Positions 18,612 through 28,010 of a stretch of DNA of 64,000 nt are shown piece after piece. The position numbers were made by a program, and so were the translations under genes. How positions within the stretch are numbered: the stretch's first letter is position 1; every line of letters begins with the position of its first letter. This stretch comes from Viridibacillus soli (GTDB lineage Bacteria > Bacillota > Bacilli > Bacillales_A > Planococcaceae), in assembly GCF_016612995.1 (NCBI RefSeq), contig NZ_JAEOAH010000031.1, positions 1 through 64,000 of the forward strand. The letters are read 5' to 3'. The notes beneath the pieces were generated by a model that saw only the letters and a program-made list of their open reading frames with translations, searched no databases and was not told the DNA's origin.

Positions 18612-18830
18612 TTAATTACCTTCATTTTTCTTGATTAAATACTTTTGATATACTGTTCCTGTATTAAAAAATACAAAAAAGAAACAAACGACAAAGATTG
18701 TATTACCCAAATCTAATTCACCTTTAAAACGTTTAAAAACCCCAAAAATTAGATACCCCGTCAATATTGATAGAAAAATAGAAAATACTAACTGTGCTTT
18801 TATTGATTTAAATTTAAGAATTGTACTCAA
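18612..18830 (-). CDS. small two-helix membrane protein
   Basis: A 72-residue protein with two predicted membrane helices (about 12-30 and 43-60) and a basic C-terminus. It has no recognised family. The start is a TTG with GAGAGG very close upstream. It sits between the ABC-F and VanX-like genes, both on the same strand, with more than 250 bp on either side, so it is probably a unit of its own. Confidence 0.5.
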   Translation of the reverse strand: MSTILKFKSIKAQLVFSIFLSILTGYLIFGVFKRFKGELDLGNTIFVVCFFFVFFNTGTVYQKYLIKKNEGN

Positions 18831-19171
18831 ACCTCTCTGTAAACTGTTAATAAAAAAAGGTTAACATATGTATAGTTAATATTATACACTTTTACACGAA
18901 ATTACTTTTTAAATCACTTTATTCCATTTAACGCGAAACATTTTTAACATAATCTTAGTAATGCATTCTACGTGGATTAACAAAATTCATTTAATAATAT
19001 ATACCTTAAATTTTCCATAAACCCTCTTTCCTCATAAATAAAAACTGAACTAATATGAATGCTTAATTCAGCCATAAATCTATGATTAAAAAGTGTGTTG
19101 ATACATCAAATACATTATCTTAATTTTTGATTTTCCCCAAAAAACTGAGGAAGACATATCTACTTTACTAC
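18831..19171. other. intergenic interval, nothing supported
   Basis: An AT-rich 340-bp stretch. I see no open frame with a ribosome-binding site, no strong hairpin and no repeat. Confidence 0.5.
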
Positions 19172-20029
19172 TTATTTCGTAGGTAAATCTAATGTCGGGT
19201 GTGATGTACTTAAGTCGTTGTAATGCCACCACTCTGAGCTGATCGTCTTGAAGTCAGATTGTGTCATAATCTTTGTTAAATAGTCCATGTTTTTTTGTGT
19301 TATTTTAGAATTCCCTTTATAGGAGCGACCTGCTTTGACAGAAAAAGAGTCAAATTTTGTTGGCATTTTTAGCTCTTTCCCTTTTGAATCCACTAATGTC
19401 ACGTCAACACTAACACCTTTACTATGGTTGGAATCTAACGCTGGGTTTGCGACGTAAAGGTGATTTTGTATCTTATTGTACATTTCCCATTGTACAGATA
19501 ATGGTCTATAAACGTCCCATATCTTAATTTTATACCCTTGTTTATTTGCCAGTCGATTTGCTTTTTTTAATTTTACTGCTGTAGATTTTGTCACTAATGC
19601 TTTACTTTCTTCTGGGTAAAGTGCGTAGCCCATGAAGTTTTTCTTTGTGGCATATTTTAAGTCAATGATAAAGCCATCTTTTTCGGATACCTCAACAAGT
19701 CCAGCCTCCTTAAAGTTAGCAGGTGCTGCTGTTAAATATTTACCAGAGATCCACCCTGTTTTACCGTTAACACTCACTTTATACCAGCCTTTTGAGTACT
19801 TACTTGCCTGAACAAATATCCCTTTTTCAACGGTTGTGATCTTTTTATAGTTCGTGCCGATGCCTTTTCTCATTTTCACAGATGCTGTTGCTTTTAAAGT
19901 TTTGTTTAGTGATTTTTTAGCTATTGAAGCTTGAGCCGAAACCGTCTGTGTCAATCCAGCAAATCCAATTGCAAAAAGTAGCCCAATCATTGAGCTAGCA
20001 ATAAATACTTTTTTCATATTCAATTTCAA
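19172..20029 (-). CDS. secreted M15 D,D-dipeptidase (VanX-like) with SH3b domain
   Basis: A 285-residue exported enzyme. A signal peptide (about residues 1-31, ending SAQA) is followed by a bacterial SH3 domain (about 45-100, MRKGIGTNYKKI ... GWYKVSVNGKTGWISGKYL), then a VanX/DdpX-type zinc peptidase domain. The zinc and catalytic residues are in place: the arginine in DVYRPLSVQ, HSKGVSVD (His and Asp) and EWWHY (catalytic Glu and third zinc His). It should cleave D-Ala-D-Ala-type dipeptides in the wall compartment, with the SH3 domain binding peptidoglycan. The start is TTG with AAGGAG six bases upstream. No VanA/VanH partners are nearby, so this is wall turnover rather than vancomycin resistance. 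Confidence 0.85.
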   Translation of the reverse strand: MKLNMKKVFIASSMIGLLFAIGFAGLTQTVSAQASIAKKSLNKTLKATASVKMRKGIGTNYKKITTVEKGIFVQASKYSKGWYKVSVNGKTGWISGKYLTAAPANFKEAGLVEVSEKDGFIIDLKYATKKNFMGYALYPEESKALVTKSTAVKLKKANRLANKQGYKIKIWDVYRPLSVQWEMYNKIQNHLYVANPALDSNHSKGVSVDVTLVDSKGKELKMPTKFDSFSVKAGRSYKGNSKITQKNMDYLTKIMTQSDFKTISSEWWHYNDLSTSHPTLDLPTK

Positions 20030-20086
20030 GATCAGCTCCTTATGTATCTTCCAACTATGAGACAGTTCATTCTCAATCGATAACCT

Positions 20087-20509
20087 TTATTTTAATAATA
20101 CATTGATTGTTGGATCATTCGTATTTCCCTCTATACTCCAATTGATAGAGAGCATTTGCTGAAGAATAGCTAGCTCTCCAGATGAAAGACTTAGATGCGT
20201 TAATCCTGTATCGCAAATTTGAAAATCTTCCCCTTCTATTTTATGTAAACGCATTTTCAATAAGTTCTTCAACCCATTAAAAGTTAAAAATTTTACTGAG
20301 TAGCCATCCATTAATGCACTTTCCAGGGCGTTTCTATCATTTTGATATAAAGCTACTAAATCATCGAAGTTAAGTGTAGCATCAATCTCTTTCCAGTTTT
20401 CCATTTCTTGTTTTTCTAGACCCTCAATTATTTGTTCATTTGAAATTGCGTTATCTCGTAATTTTTCGATCGTAAAAGCATTCATCATATTAATTGCTAC
20501 TACCGGCAT
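20087..20509 (-). CDS. hypothetical protein
   Basis: Soluble protein of about 140 residues, mostly helical and acidic, with no family I recognise. The open frame extends 34 codons further upstream, but the extension is basic and Cys-rich and lacks a ribosome-binding site. GAGGG sits before the pair of ATGs at 20515 and 20509, so I place the start there. It lies 60 bp downstream of nothing obvious and is likely monocistronic. Confidence 0.5.
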   Translation of the reverse strand: MPVVAINMMNAFTIEKLRDNAISNEQIIEGLEKQEMENWKEIDATLNFDDLVALYQNDRNALESALMDGYSVKFLTFNGLKNLLKMRLHKIEGEDFQICDTGLTHLSLSSGELAILQQMLSINWSIEGNTNDPTINVLLK

Positions 20510-20761
20510 TGACATACACCCTCTACAAAATATTTTAAACAGTGAATCCACATCACTCAAACGACGCACCTTATTTTTCAGAATATAAAAACAATACCAT
20601 TTTGTTTTCATTTCTACAATATAAAGATAACGTTAGGATTTGCGTAACCTATCAAGGATTTGATAGTAAAAACCTAGCACATGATCCTTTGCTAATTGTA
20701 CCAATCTATACATTATAGACAGTACAAAAACGTGGATATCTGTATTGGCCCTTCAGTAATA

Positions 20762-21526
20762 TTAATTACACCAAACGACTGTTGCTAGTGCCTTCATTTC
20801 AATACTCCTTGTAACTCGCTTTACTGCCGTATAAATCGCCCCATGTAAGTGCTGGATCTTTCCTAGCTTCAATGCATGAACAATGGATAGTAAAGTATTT
20901 CGATATAATTCTTCATGCGCTTCAAGCGAAACATTTCTGTCTACAGCTGCTTTTGCTTTGTAAATTGTACCCGTGATACGGTAAAGCTCGTCCATTTGGA
21001 AAAACGGTGCGATCGCTTTTATTGCACCTGGTAATTTTGTTACTAGGCCCTCTTTTAAAGAGATTACTACATCTGCTTGATGTTCTGTTTCGCGTTTTCC
21101 TGTATCATATGTATTTTTAATATGGCTAGTTTTTGCAAGAGTTTCTTTGGGCGGACATTGCGGTAGGACATTCCCTTTTGAAGCCTGAATGACGATGGCA
21201 TTAGACGATTGTCTACAGTCACCGTTATGCCTTTTTAACGCGTACTGCTTTATAATTCCAAGCGTTTCCAATGTATTACAAGCACGGCGAACTGTCCGAA
21301 TATTTACTTCTAGCATTTCAGCGATTTTCGCTTTGGATAAATAACAAACACCAATATATTTGCATGCGTAACGTGCTAGTATATCTAAAATTGCAAGAGC
21401 AGACTTTGTGAGCTCATCACAGAATTTTTGACGATGCTCCTTAACTGCTTCATTTAATTCGCTAATCGTCTCAAATGACTGTAACCTCGTATACGTTTCT
21501 ACTGTGTTTAATAAAGTGAAAGTCAT
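20762..21526 (-). CDS. winged helix-turn-helix protein
   Basis: A 254-residue protein with an N-terminal DNA-binding domain. ARYACKYIGVCYLSKAKIAEMLEVNIRTVRRACNTLETLGIIKQY (about 50-95) is a clean winged helix of the kind found in replication-initiation and plasmid or prophage regulators. The C-terminal 120 residues are helical with no recognised motif. AAAGGGG precedes the ATG. It lies at the trailer end of the CRISPR array, separated from it by a terminator, so a functional link to CRISPR is not supported; origin from a mobile element is possible. Confidence 0.65.
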   Translation of the reverse strand: MTFTLLNTVETYTRLQSFETISELNEAVKEHRQKFCDELTKSALAILDILARYACKYIGVCYLSKAKIAEMLEVNIRTVRRACNTLETLGIIKQYALKRHNGDCRQSSNAIVIQASKGNVLPQCPPKETLAKTSHIKNTYDTGKRETEHQADVVISLKEGLVTKLPGAIKAIAPFFQMDELYRITGTIYKAKAAVDRNVSLEAHEELYRNTLLSIVHALKLGKIQHLHGAIYTAVKRVTRSIEMKALATVVWCN

Positions 21527-21621
21527 AATCCTGTCCCCTTTACCCTTTTAATAGATATATAGAAGATTTATTTTAAAGGGGAGACAAATCTATCAAAAAA
21601 CTTTGTTGTGAATAAAATAAA

Positions 21622-21657
21622 CCCACCTAGCAGAAAAGTGATTTCTACAAAGGTGGG
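21622..21657 (-). terminator. hairpin at the trailer end of the CRISPR transcript
   Basis: CCCACCT and AGGTGGG form a 7-bp outer stem with a further inner stem. On the minus strand it is followed by TTTATTTTATT. It lies 80 bp past the last, degenerate repeat and probably ends the pre-crRNA. Confidence 0.6.
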
Positions 21658-21739
21658 AATAATTAACACCTATTTTCATCATCAGATTTTTTGGAATTGG
21701 AGCTAAAGTCTACGTGAGAAATTATTATTTTACTTAATT

Positions 21740-24700
21740 ATTTCAATTCATGGACTCATGTAGAGTGCGACTGAACAACAGCTTGAAACGATTGAACTTC
21801 CAACAATTTCAATCCACGCACTCATGTAGAGTGCGACCGTTCTGATCTAAGAACAGCTTTAGATGTTCCAATTTCAATCCACGCACTCATGTAGAGTGCG
21901 ACGAAATGCCTGCGGTCATTATTGTCATTGCTGTTTTATTTCAATCCACGCACTCATGTAGAGTGCGACAAAAACACAGCAAAACAGCAGAAGAAAAAAC
22001 ATTATTTCAATCCACGCACTCATGTAGAGTGCGACTATGTGTGGTACTACAAAGGTAACTTCCAATTGCCTATTTCAATCCACGCACTCATGTAGAGTGC
22101 GACAAATGGTTCCGAAGTAAACCTTGTTGGCCACGTTATTTCAATCCACGCACTCATGTAGAGTGCGACCTCTCATACGAACTACGACATCGGCGAACTA
22201 TTCATTTCAATCCACGCACTCATGTAGAGTGCGACATTGCTGACTTGCCTGAAGAATTCCGTGAAAATGCAATTTCAATCCACGCACTCATGTAGAGTGC
22301 GACGTAACTTTCAGCGTAACAATGAACGTTATAAGAAAGATTTCAATCCACGCACTCATGTAGAGTGCGACGAATCAATCATCCCATTGGATGCAACCTA
22401 TGTGATTTCAATCCACGCACTCATGTAGAGTGCGACTTAGAGGTGCTGCAGGTATCTTAGATGAGGTCGATATTTCAATCCACGCACTCATGTAGAGTGC
22501 GACGCGAGAAGGTAAAGGTTGGGGAATTACACCTGCTATTTCAATCCACGCACTCATGTAGAGTGCGACGCCAAATCTAATGGATCACCCTCATCCCCTG
22601 CAATTTCAATCCACGCACTCATGTAGAGTGCGACAGCTAGTGCTTTACGTTTAACTTTATCTTCATCATTTCAATCCTCGCACTCATGTAGAGTGCGACT
22701 GATTTTAAAAAACAAAAAGGATGTGATCCTTAATTTCAATCCACGCACTCATGTAGAGTGCGACTGATTTTAAAAAACAAAAAGGATGTGATCCTTTATT
22801 TCAATCCACGCACTCATGTAGAGTGCGACATGAGGCCCGTCTTTGTTAAATCTGCATTATTTTATTTCAATCCACGCACTCATGTAGAGTGCGACGAATA
22901 CGAGGCAAGATACACATCCAGTTTGAAAATTTCAATCCACGCACTCATGTAGAGTGCGACTGAAGGGGATAACCCAAGACCATTTTTCGTTTACAATTTC
23001 AATCCACGCACTCATGTAGAGTGCGACGCTTTGAAAATTCATTTCCGCTCCAGTTATAAATTTCAATCCACGCACTCATGTAGAGTGCGACAGTCGATGG
23101 ATGTCATGTACTCCATCGGCACTGCTTATTTCAATCCACGCACTCATGTAGAGTGCGACCAAAATCAAGAGGGCGGTCTAGTTCAGGTACTGGAATTTCA
23201 ATCCACGCACTCATGTAGAGTGCGACCAAAATCAAGAGGGCGGTCTAGTTCAGGTACTGGAATTTCAATCCACGCACTCATGTAGAGTGCGACCAAAATC
23301 AAGAGGGCGGTCTAGTTCAGGTACTGGAATTTCAATCCACGCACTCATGTAGAGTGCGACCAAAATCAAGAGGGCGGTCTAGTTCAGGTACTGGAATTTC
23401 AATCCACGCACTCATGTAGAGTGCGACCAAAATCAAGAGGGCGGTCTAGTTCAGGTACTGGAATTTCAATCCACGCACTCATGTAGAGTGCGACGATGTT
23501 GAAGGATTAAAGGTGCAGGTACAATCTATCATTTCAATCCACGCACTCATGTAGAGTGCGACGGTATGCGGAGCACGTACAAAAAGATGTTCGGTTATTT
23601 CAATCCACGCACTCATGTAGAGTGCGACGCGTTTAACCTAAATAAATCTCAGCGATTAGGTATTTCAATCCACGCACTCATGTAGAGTGCGACGATATTG
23701 TAACGGTAAACACGCAGAAGGGTAATATTTCAATCCACGCACTCATGTAGAGTGCGACGGCACGATAAGTACTAAATCGTATACTAAATCCTTAATTTCA
23801 ATCCACGCACTCATGTAGAGTGCGACTTAAAGCAATTGGAAGCGTGGTTCAGCCGTACATCATTTCAATCCACGCACTCATGTAGAGTGCGACACAACGG
23901 TAATTTAATCAAAGATGACCATTCAGATTTCAATCCACGCACTCATGTAGAGTGCGACACCGCATTATCTAACGAAGCGAATCAAAGATATATTTCAATC
24001 CACGCACTCATGTAGAGTGCGACCGTTGCTGCGAGTTAATGGAAAGCCTTCAAATACATTTCAATCCACGCACTCATGTAGAGTGCGACGTGCACCTTAC
24101 CAACGTGAAATTATGGATGCGGTATTTCAATCCACGCACTCATGTAGAGTGCGACACTCCTGGTGTTGGAGAATGGACATAAACATCCATTTCAATCCAC
24201 GCACTCATGTAGAGTGCGACCTTTCTGAACGACTTATCTATGAGGCTAGACAAATTTCAATCCACGCACTCATGTAGAGTGCGACGGAGGCGCGTGTGAA
24301 TTCAAAGATTCTTTACAAATTTCAATCCACGCACTCATGTAGAGTGCGACATTTACTATAATAATACTTAGGCTTAGTGACCGTATTTCAATCCACGCAC
24401 TCATGTAGAGTGCGACATCCACATGGTCTTCTACTGCAATAATATCCAGTAATTTCAATCCACGCACTCATGTAGAGTGCGACCAGCAAAAGGCGTTAAT
24501 ACAAAATTCCTTATTGGGATTTCAATCCACGCACTCATGTAGAGTGCGACAGACGCAAAAATTAAAACGCGTGTATCTCGATTATTTCAATCCACGCACT
24601 CATGTAGAGTGCGACTTTCATCCGACGCAAAAACCAGAAGCCTTGTTTATTTCAATCCACGCACTCATGTAGAGTGCGACTTCCGTCTGGATCGCTACAA

Positions 24701-25013
24701 GCTCCTGAGATTGGATTTCAATCCACGCACTCATGTAGAGTGCGACGTTGTTGAAACCGTTGAAAACTCTACCTCATTTGATATTTCAATCCACGCACTC
24801 ATGTAGAGTGCGACACGAAAGAGCAAAAAGCAGAATGGGGATTGAGTGATATTTCAATCCACGCACTCATGTAGAGTGCGACTGTTGGTAGCTCTCTGAG
24901 TGTTGGAGTTGATGAATTTCAATCCACGCACTCATGTAGAGTGCGACGCGCCAGTTTTTTCACAATACTCTTGTTGCAATTATTTCAATCCACGCACTCA
25001 TGTAGAGTGCGAC
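21740..25013 (-). CRISPR. type I-C CRISPR array, 50 repeats and 49 spacers
   Basis: I counted 50 copies of a 32-bp repeat with 49 spacers of about 33-38 bp. On the minus (transcribed) strand the repeat begins GTCGCACTC, has a TACAT loop, closes with GAGTGCG and ends in the handle TGGATTGAAAT. This is the classic type I-C repeat, with a 7-bp stem and an 11-nt crRNA 5' handle. The repeat at 21740-21771 has three substitutions and marks the trailer; the leader is at the cas2 side (25014 onward), so the newest spacers are at the right. The repeat at 22668-22699 has one substitution. One 35-bp spacer occurs five times in tandem (23160-23462), and the spacers at 22700 and 22765 differ only in their last base. 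No spacer clearly matches this window. Confidence 0.99.
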
Positions 25014-25171
25014 TGCAAAAAATGAGTGCTCAATAACAAAAAACTCATTTTATTGCTAAAAAAAATTAATCAGTAAATCTTTAGACATAAAACAAATAGA
25101 TGTAAAATACATTTCTCGACTATATTTTGGTGCGAACCCCTTTGAAGTTTTATGTTAGCTTCCTATTCGCA
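25014..25171 (-). promoter_or_regulatory. CRISPR leader with promoter
   Basis: AT-rich leader between cas2 and the first repeat. On the minus strand TTTACA (25101-25106) and TAAAGA (25078-25083) are spaced 17 bp, a plausible pre-crRNA promoter. Nearer cas2 an inverted repeat GTGCGAA ... TTCGCAC (about 25130-25172) encloses a G-rich loop, a feature of many I-C leaders. Confidence 0.7.
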
Positions 25172-25462
25172 CTAAAAAATCAATGTATCTTCTACATCAA
25201 TACTTTCTTTTGCTCCTACATGCTCGACCTTAGATTTATAATTGTTACCAAGCTGATAATAGCGAATGCTATCTTTTTCTTTGTTAATAATTTCATTCAA
25301 AGTAAGTTTTAATTGAGTGAATTGAGCTGCATTGACAACACACTCAAACACTGAATTTTGAACGCGAATACCATGATTTTCACATACTTTTGCAACATTC
25401 CGTAACCTTTTTTCTCCAGCTTTATTTTTTGTACTAATATCATAAGTAATCAGTACTAACAT
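25172..25462 (-). CDS. cas2: CRISPR-associated endonuclease Cas2
   Basis: A 96-residue ferredoxin-fold Cas2. The first strand MLVLITYDIST carries the family Asp, and NSVFECVV is the typical second strand. Cas2 dimers bridge two Cas1 dimers during spacer integration. The open frame runs 13 codons further upstream into cas1, but the ATG at 25462 gives the family start and has GAGGT at proper distance. It is the last gene of the cas operon, 10 nt after cas1, and is followed by the leader. Confidence 0.97.
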   Translation of the reverse strand: MLVLITYDISTKNKAGEKRLRNVAKVCENHGIRVQNSVFECVVNAAQFTQLKLTLNEIINKEKDSIRYYQLGNNYKSKVEHVGAKESIDVEDTLIF

Positions 25463-25472
25463 AGAACATACC

Positions 25473-26504
25473 TCATTTCCAAAGGAAAGGTGGATATTCA
25501 TCCGAATCTCCTCTTAAAAATCTTGCAAGTAATAAGGCTTGCGTATAAGGTACTAATCCCCAAGTAATTTTTTCTTTTAAGCGAGGGTGTGTGAGCTGTT
25601 CCTGTTTTCGTTCTTGCCACGCTTTCAAGAATTTCTTCCTAGCATCGTCGGTTAATAAAACCGCACCATTTTCTTTTTTCAAAAAGTCTTTTGATTGGAT
25701 TACTTTTTTATTAATAAGCGAAAGAACAAATCTGTCTGCTACTACTCCTCTTAGTTCTTCCATTAAATCTAGTGCGAGTGAAGCGCGGCCAGGGCGATCA
25801 CGATGTAAAAAACCAACGTATGCATCTAGACCCACAGATTCTAATGCTGCTGCTACATCATTCGCTAATAATGTATACGAAAAAGATAATAGAGCATTTA
25901 CGTTATCTGTAGGAGGACGTCGATTACGGGTGATAAAATAAAAATCGTCCTTTTGTTGTAAAATCATCTCATTAAAGAGCTTATAATAACTACTCGCAGC
26001 CTGCCCCTCAAATCCTCTAAGTTGGTCTAAATCGTTTGTATTTAATATTTTGCGCATCATTTCAGACAAATACTTAGATGTCTCTTTGAATACTGGCACA
26101 TCAACACGCATTGGATAATCACGTGTTACACGCTCAAGTATCCATTTTTGATTCGAGACCTTAGCAAAAATAAAGTTACGGGCAACTTTTGCACTTTCCA
26201 TTTCATTATCTGAAATACGATATTGTGTTTTCCTTAACACCACATTCCCTTTACTTTCTCCAATCACACGGGCTAAAAAGCGACCAGATCGGGACAAGAA
26301 TGTTAAGGAAATATTTCTTTCTGCACAGGCATGCATTAACGCTGGACTTGCCCCTGCATGACCAAATGTACAAACACCCTCAAGATTGTGTAATGGCAAA
26401 CGACCAAGTTGATTACTCTCTTGTGTTATAACAATATTTTCACCATTAAGAGATAGATAAATATCAGGTGTCGTAATATATAATGTATTTAATAGTTTTC
26501 TCAT
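25473..26504 (-). CDS. cas1: CRISPR-associated integrase Cas1 (type I-C)
   Basis: A 343-residue Cas1, the metal-dependent integrase that inserts spacers at the leader end. The N-terminal beta-domain (LNTLYITTPDIYLSLNGENIVI) and the helical C-terminal domain are complete. The catalytic residues lie in RGFEGQAASSYY (Glu), in GFLHRDRPGRASLALDLMEELR (His and acidic cluster) and the following helix. Its ATG overlaps the cas4 stop by one base. It works with Cas2, and in I-C systems with Cas4 for PAM-proper processing. Confidence 0.97.
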   Translation of the reverse strand: MRKLLNTLYITTPDIYLSLNGENIVITQESNQLGRLPLHNLEGVCTFGHAGASPALMHACAERNISLTFLSRSGRFLARVIGESKGNVVLRKTQYRISDNEMESAKVARNFIFAKVSNQKWILERVTRDYPMRVDVPVFKETSKYLSEMMRKILNTNDLDQLRGFEGQAASSYYKLFNEMILQQKDDFYFITRNRRPPTDNVNALLSFSYTLLANDVAAALESVGLDAYVGFLHRDRPGRASLALDLMEELRGVVADRFVLSLINKKVIQSKDFLKKENGAVLLTDDARKKFLKAWQERKQEQLTHPRLKEKITWGLVPYTQALLLARFLRGDSDEYPPFLWK

Positions 26505-27163
26505 TATAAATACCTCTCCATATACTGTCTAACTGATTCTTGATGCATAGATTCTGGCATACAAATATTTTTGAGCGAACAACTTTCACAAAACTTTCCT
26601 ATTTTTACTTTTGGCGTATACCGTTGATTGTAATAATGGTGCATCTGCTTAAATATTGATCGTACCTCAGCACGCATTTCATCAGTGATTTCAACTCGGA
26701 CCCGGCGTTTAATTTCATCGTAAAACAAATATGCTTCGTTCACTTCACATAGTAACATTTCTTCCAAACACATGGCTTGAGCAACCAGTTGGACAACATC
26801 TTCTTGTCCCTTCTTAGGCTTTCCCCGCTTGTATTCTATCGGGATAGGTATGTATAAACCATCTTCCCCCTGTAAGTTCACACCTTCTGGATGTTTTACA
26901 AATTCAACGACATCACAAATACCACTAGTATTTAGATACTGAGAGCGCACTGGCAACGCTCTCACAATTAATTTATTACCCCGTTTTTCACGAATAAAAG
27001 GTTGATCTGCTTTCGTATGAATAAACTGGCCTTCAATAGTTTTTACATTTTCTTCCCATTGTTGCTCGATATGAATGAGCGCCCATTGACGTTGGCAAAA
27101 GCGAAAATGCTGAATGCCAGACAACATTAAATAATCAGCTTCATTATTTTCCGTCGAAAACAT
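26504..27163 (-). CDS. cas4: CRISPR-associated exonuclease Cas4
   Basis: A 219-residue PD-(D/E)XK nuclease with an iron-sulfur cluster. The first cluster cysteine is in FRFCQRQW (about residue 22) and the other three are in KFCESCSLKNIC near the C-terminus. Nuclease residues are in GICDVVEF (Asp) and PIEYKRGKP (Glu-x-Lys). Cas4 trims prespacers and selects the PAM end. The ATG lies 20 nt inside cas7c, so translation is coupled. Complete and apparently active. Confidence 0.96.
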   Translation of the reverse strand: MFSTENNEADYLMLSGIQHFRFCQRQWALIHIEQQWEENVKTIEGQFIHTKADQPFIREKRGNKLIVRALPVRSQYLNTSGICDVVEFVKHPEGVNLQGEDGLYIPIPIEYKRGKPKKGQEDVVQLVAQAMCLEEMLLCEVNEAYLFYDEIKRRVRVEITDEMRAEVRSIFKQMHHYYNQRYTPKVKIGKFCESCSLKNICMPESMHQESVRQYMERYL

Positions 27164-28010
27164 TTACCTTTAAACCTTCAAGTTCATTTAATGATAATTC
27201 GAAATCGTCTTCAAATGATTGAGCATTCTCTGATTTCGCTTCAATTTGAAGAGATCGATGTACTTTAGCTGATGAATATTGACCAATCTTGGAATTATGC
27301 TCCCACCAGTATACTTTATGGACCTCAATTGATCCTTCAGGACGTGCAGAAGAAGCGTCATTTTCAAATAATGTGATTAAAGCTTCTTTTAATTTTTCCG
27401 CATCTTCGTTTGTGAATCCAGTTTTTTCTGCTAGTTGTGTATTAATACTTCCTGAGAACTTATATACACCATAGTCTACACGGTGTTTCATACCCATCGT
27501 ATCAGACCCTTTTTTGTCACCTGATTCTGAGTTCACACTTTTAGTAATCTGAAGACTCGTAATATTAATGGGTTGAAGGCTAATCGCCGGATGAATCGAA
27601 ACTGGGCCACGTACTCCTACAGAAACACCTTGACCTTTTGACTCTGCTTTAAAAGCAAATACTTGTCCAAATGCACGAACATCGAACCATGATTCACAAG
27701 CGATTTTTTCATACATAGCTGGATCTGCATTTTTTCCTTTACTCACTTCTTTCAATTCAACATTTGCATCAGCACGTTCTCTTAAACTTTTATAAGCATC
27801 TGTTGTACGCTCGTTTGACTGAACAAAAATTGTTTCACCAGCATCTTGCATGCGATTACGGATTTTGCGTTTAATGCACACATCTGATACTTCTCCATAG
27901 CCATCAAAGTTTTGACGAGGACGATTTCCATTTAGCGGATCTCCATTCGGATTTGCATTTTGCACTGAAAAAATAACTGTGAAATCGATTTTGTGATCTA
28001 ATGTTGTCAT
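27144..28010 (-). CDS. cas7c: Cascade backbone protein Cas7c (Csd2)
   Basis: A 288-residue RAMP-fold Cas7 of the Csd2 family. Multiple copies form the helical backbone that grips the crRNA spacer. NPNGDPLNGNRPRQ near the N-terminus and the thumb region SVNSESGDKKGSDTMGMKHRVDYG are typical. It overlaps cas8c upstream by 4 nt and cas4 downstream by 20 nt, in the canonical I-C order. In type I complexes the Cas7 thumb displaces every sixth nucleotide, which matters for the crRNA-like RNA at 30792. Confidence 0.97.
   Translation of the reverse strand: MTTLDHKIDFTVIFSVQNANPNGDPLNGNRPRQNFDGYGEVSDVCIKRKIRNRMQDAGETIFVQSNERTTDAYKSLRERADANVELKEVSKGKNADPAMYEKIACESWFDVRAFGQVFAFKAESKGQGVSVGVRGPVSIHPAISLQPINITSLQITKSVNSESGDKKGSDTMGMKHRVDYGVYKFSGSINTQLAEKTGFTNEDAEKLKEALITLFENDASSARPEGSIEVHKVYWWEHNSKIGQYSSAKVHRSLQIEAKSENAQSFEDDFELSLNELEGLKVNVFDGK

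Noticed and set aside
20762-21526. Helix-turn-helix gene as a dedicated CRISPR regulator
   Set aside because: It lies at the trailer end behind a terminator and is of a type common in mobile elements; there is no evidence for a link.
23495-23530. A spacer segment (TTGAAGGATTAAAGGT) resembling the cas7c 3' end (TTGAAGGTTTAAAGGT), suggesting self-targeting
   Set aside because: Similarity is limited to about 16 bases with one mismatch and fades on both sides; both are ordinary coding strings (EGLKV), so it is probably chance.
22237-24806. Multiple open frames through the CRISPR array (repeated Cys-rich peptides)
   Set aside because: They are produced by the repeat sequence itself and have no independent signals.
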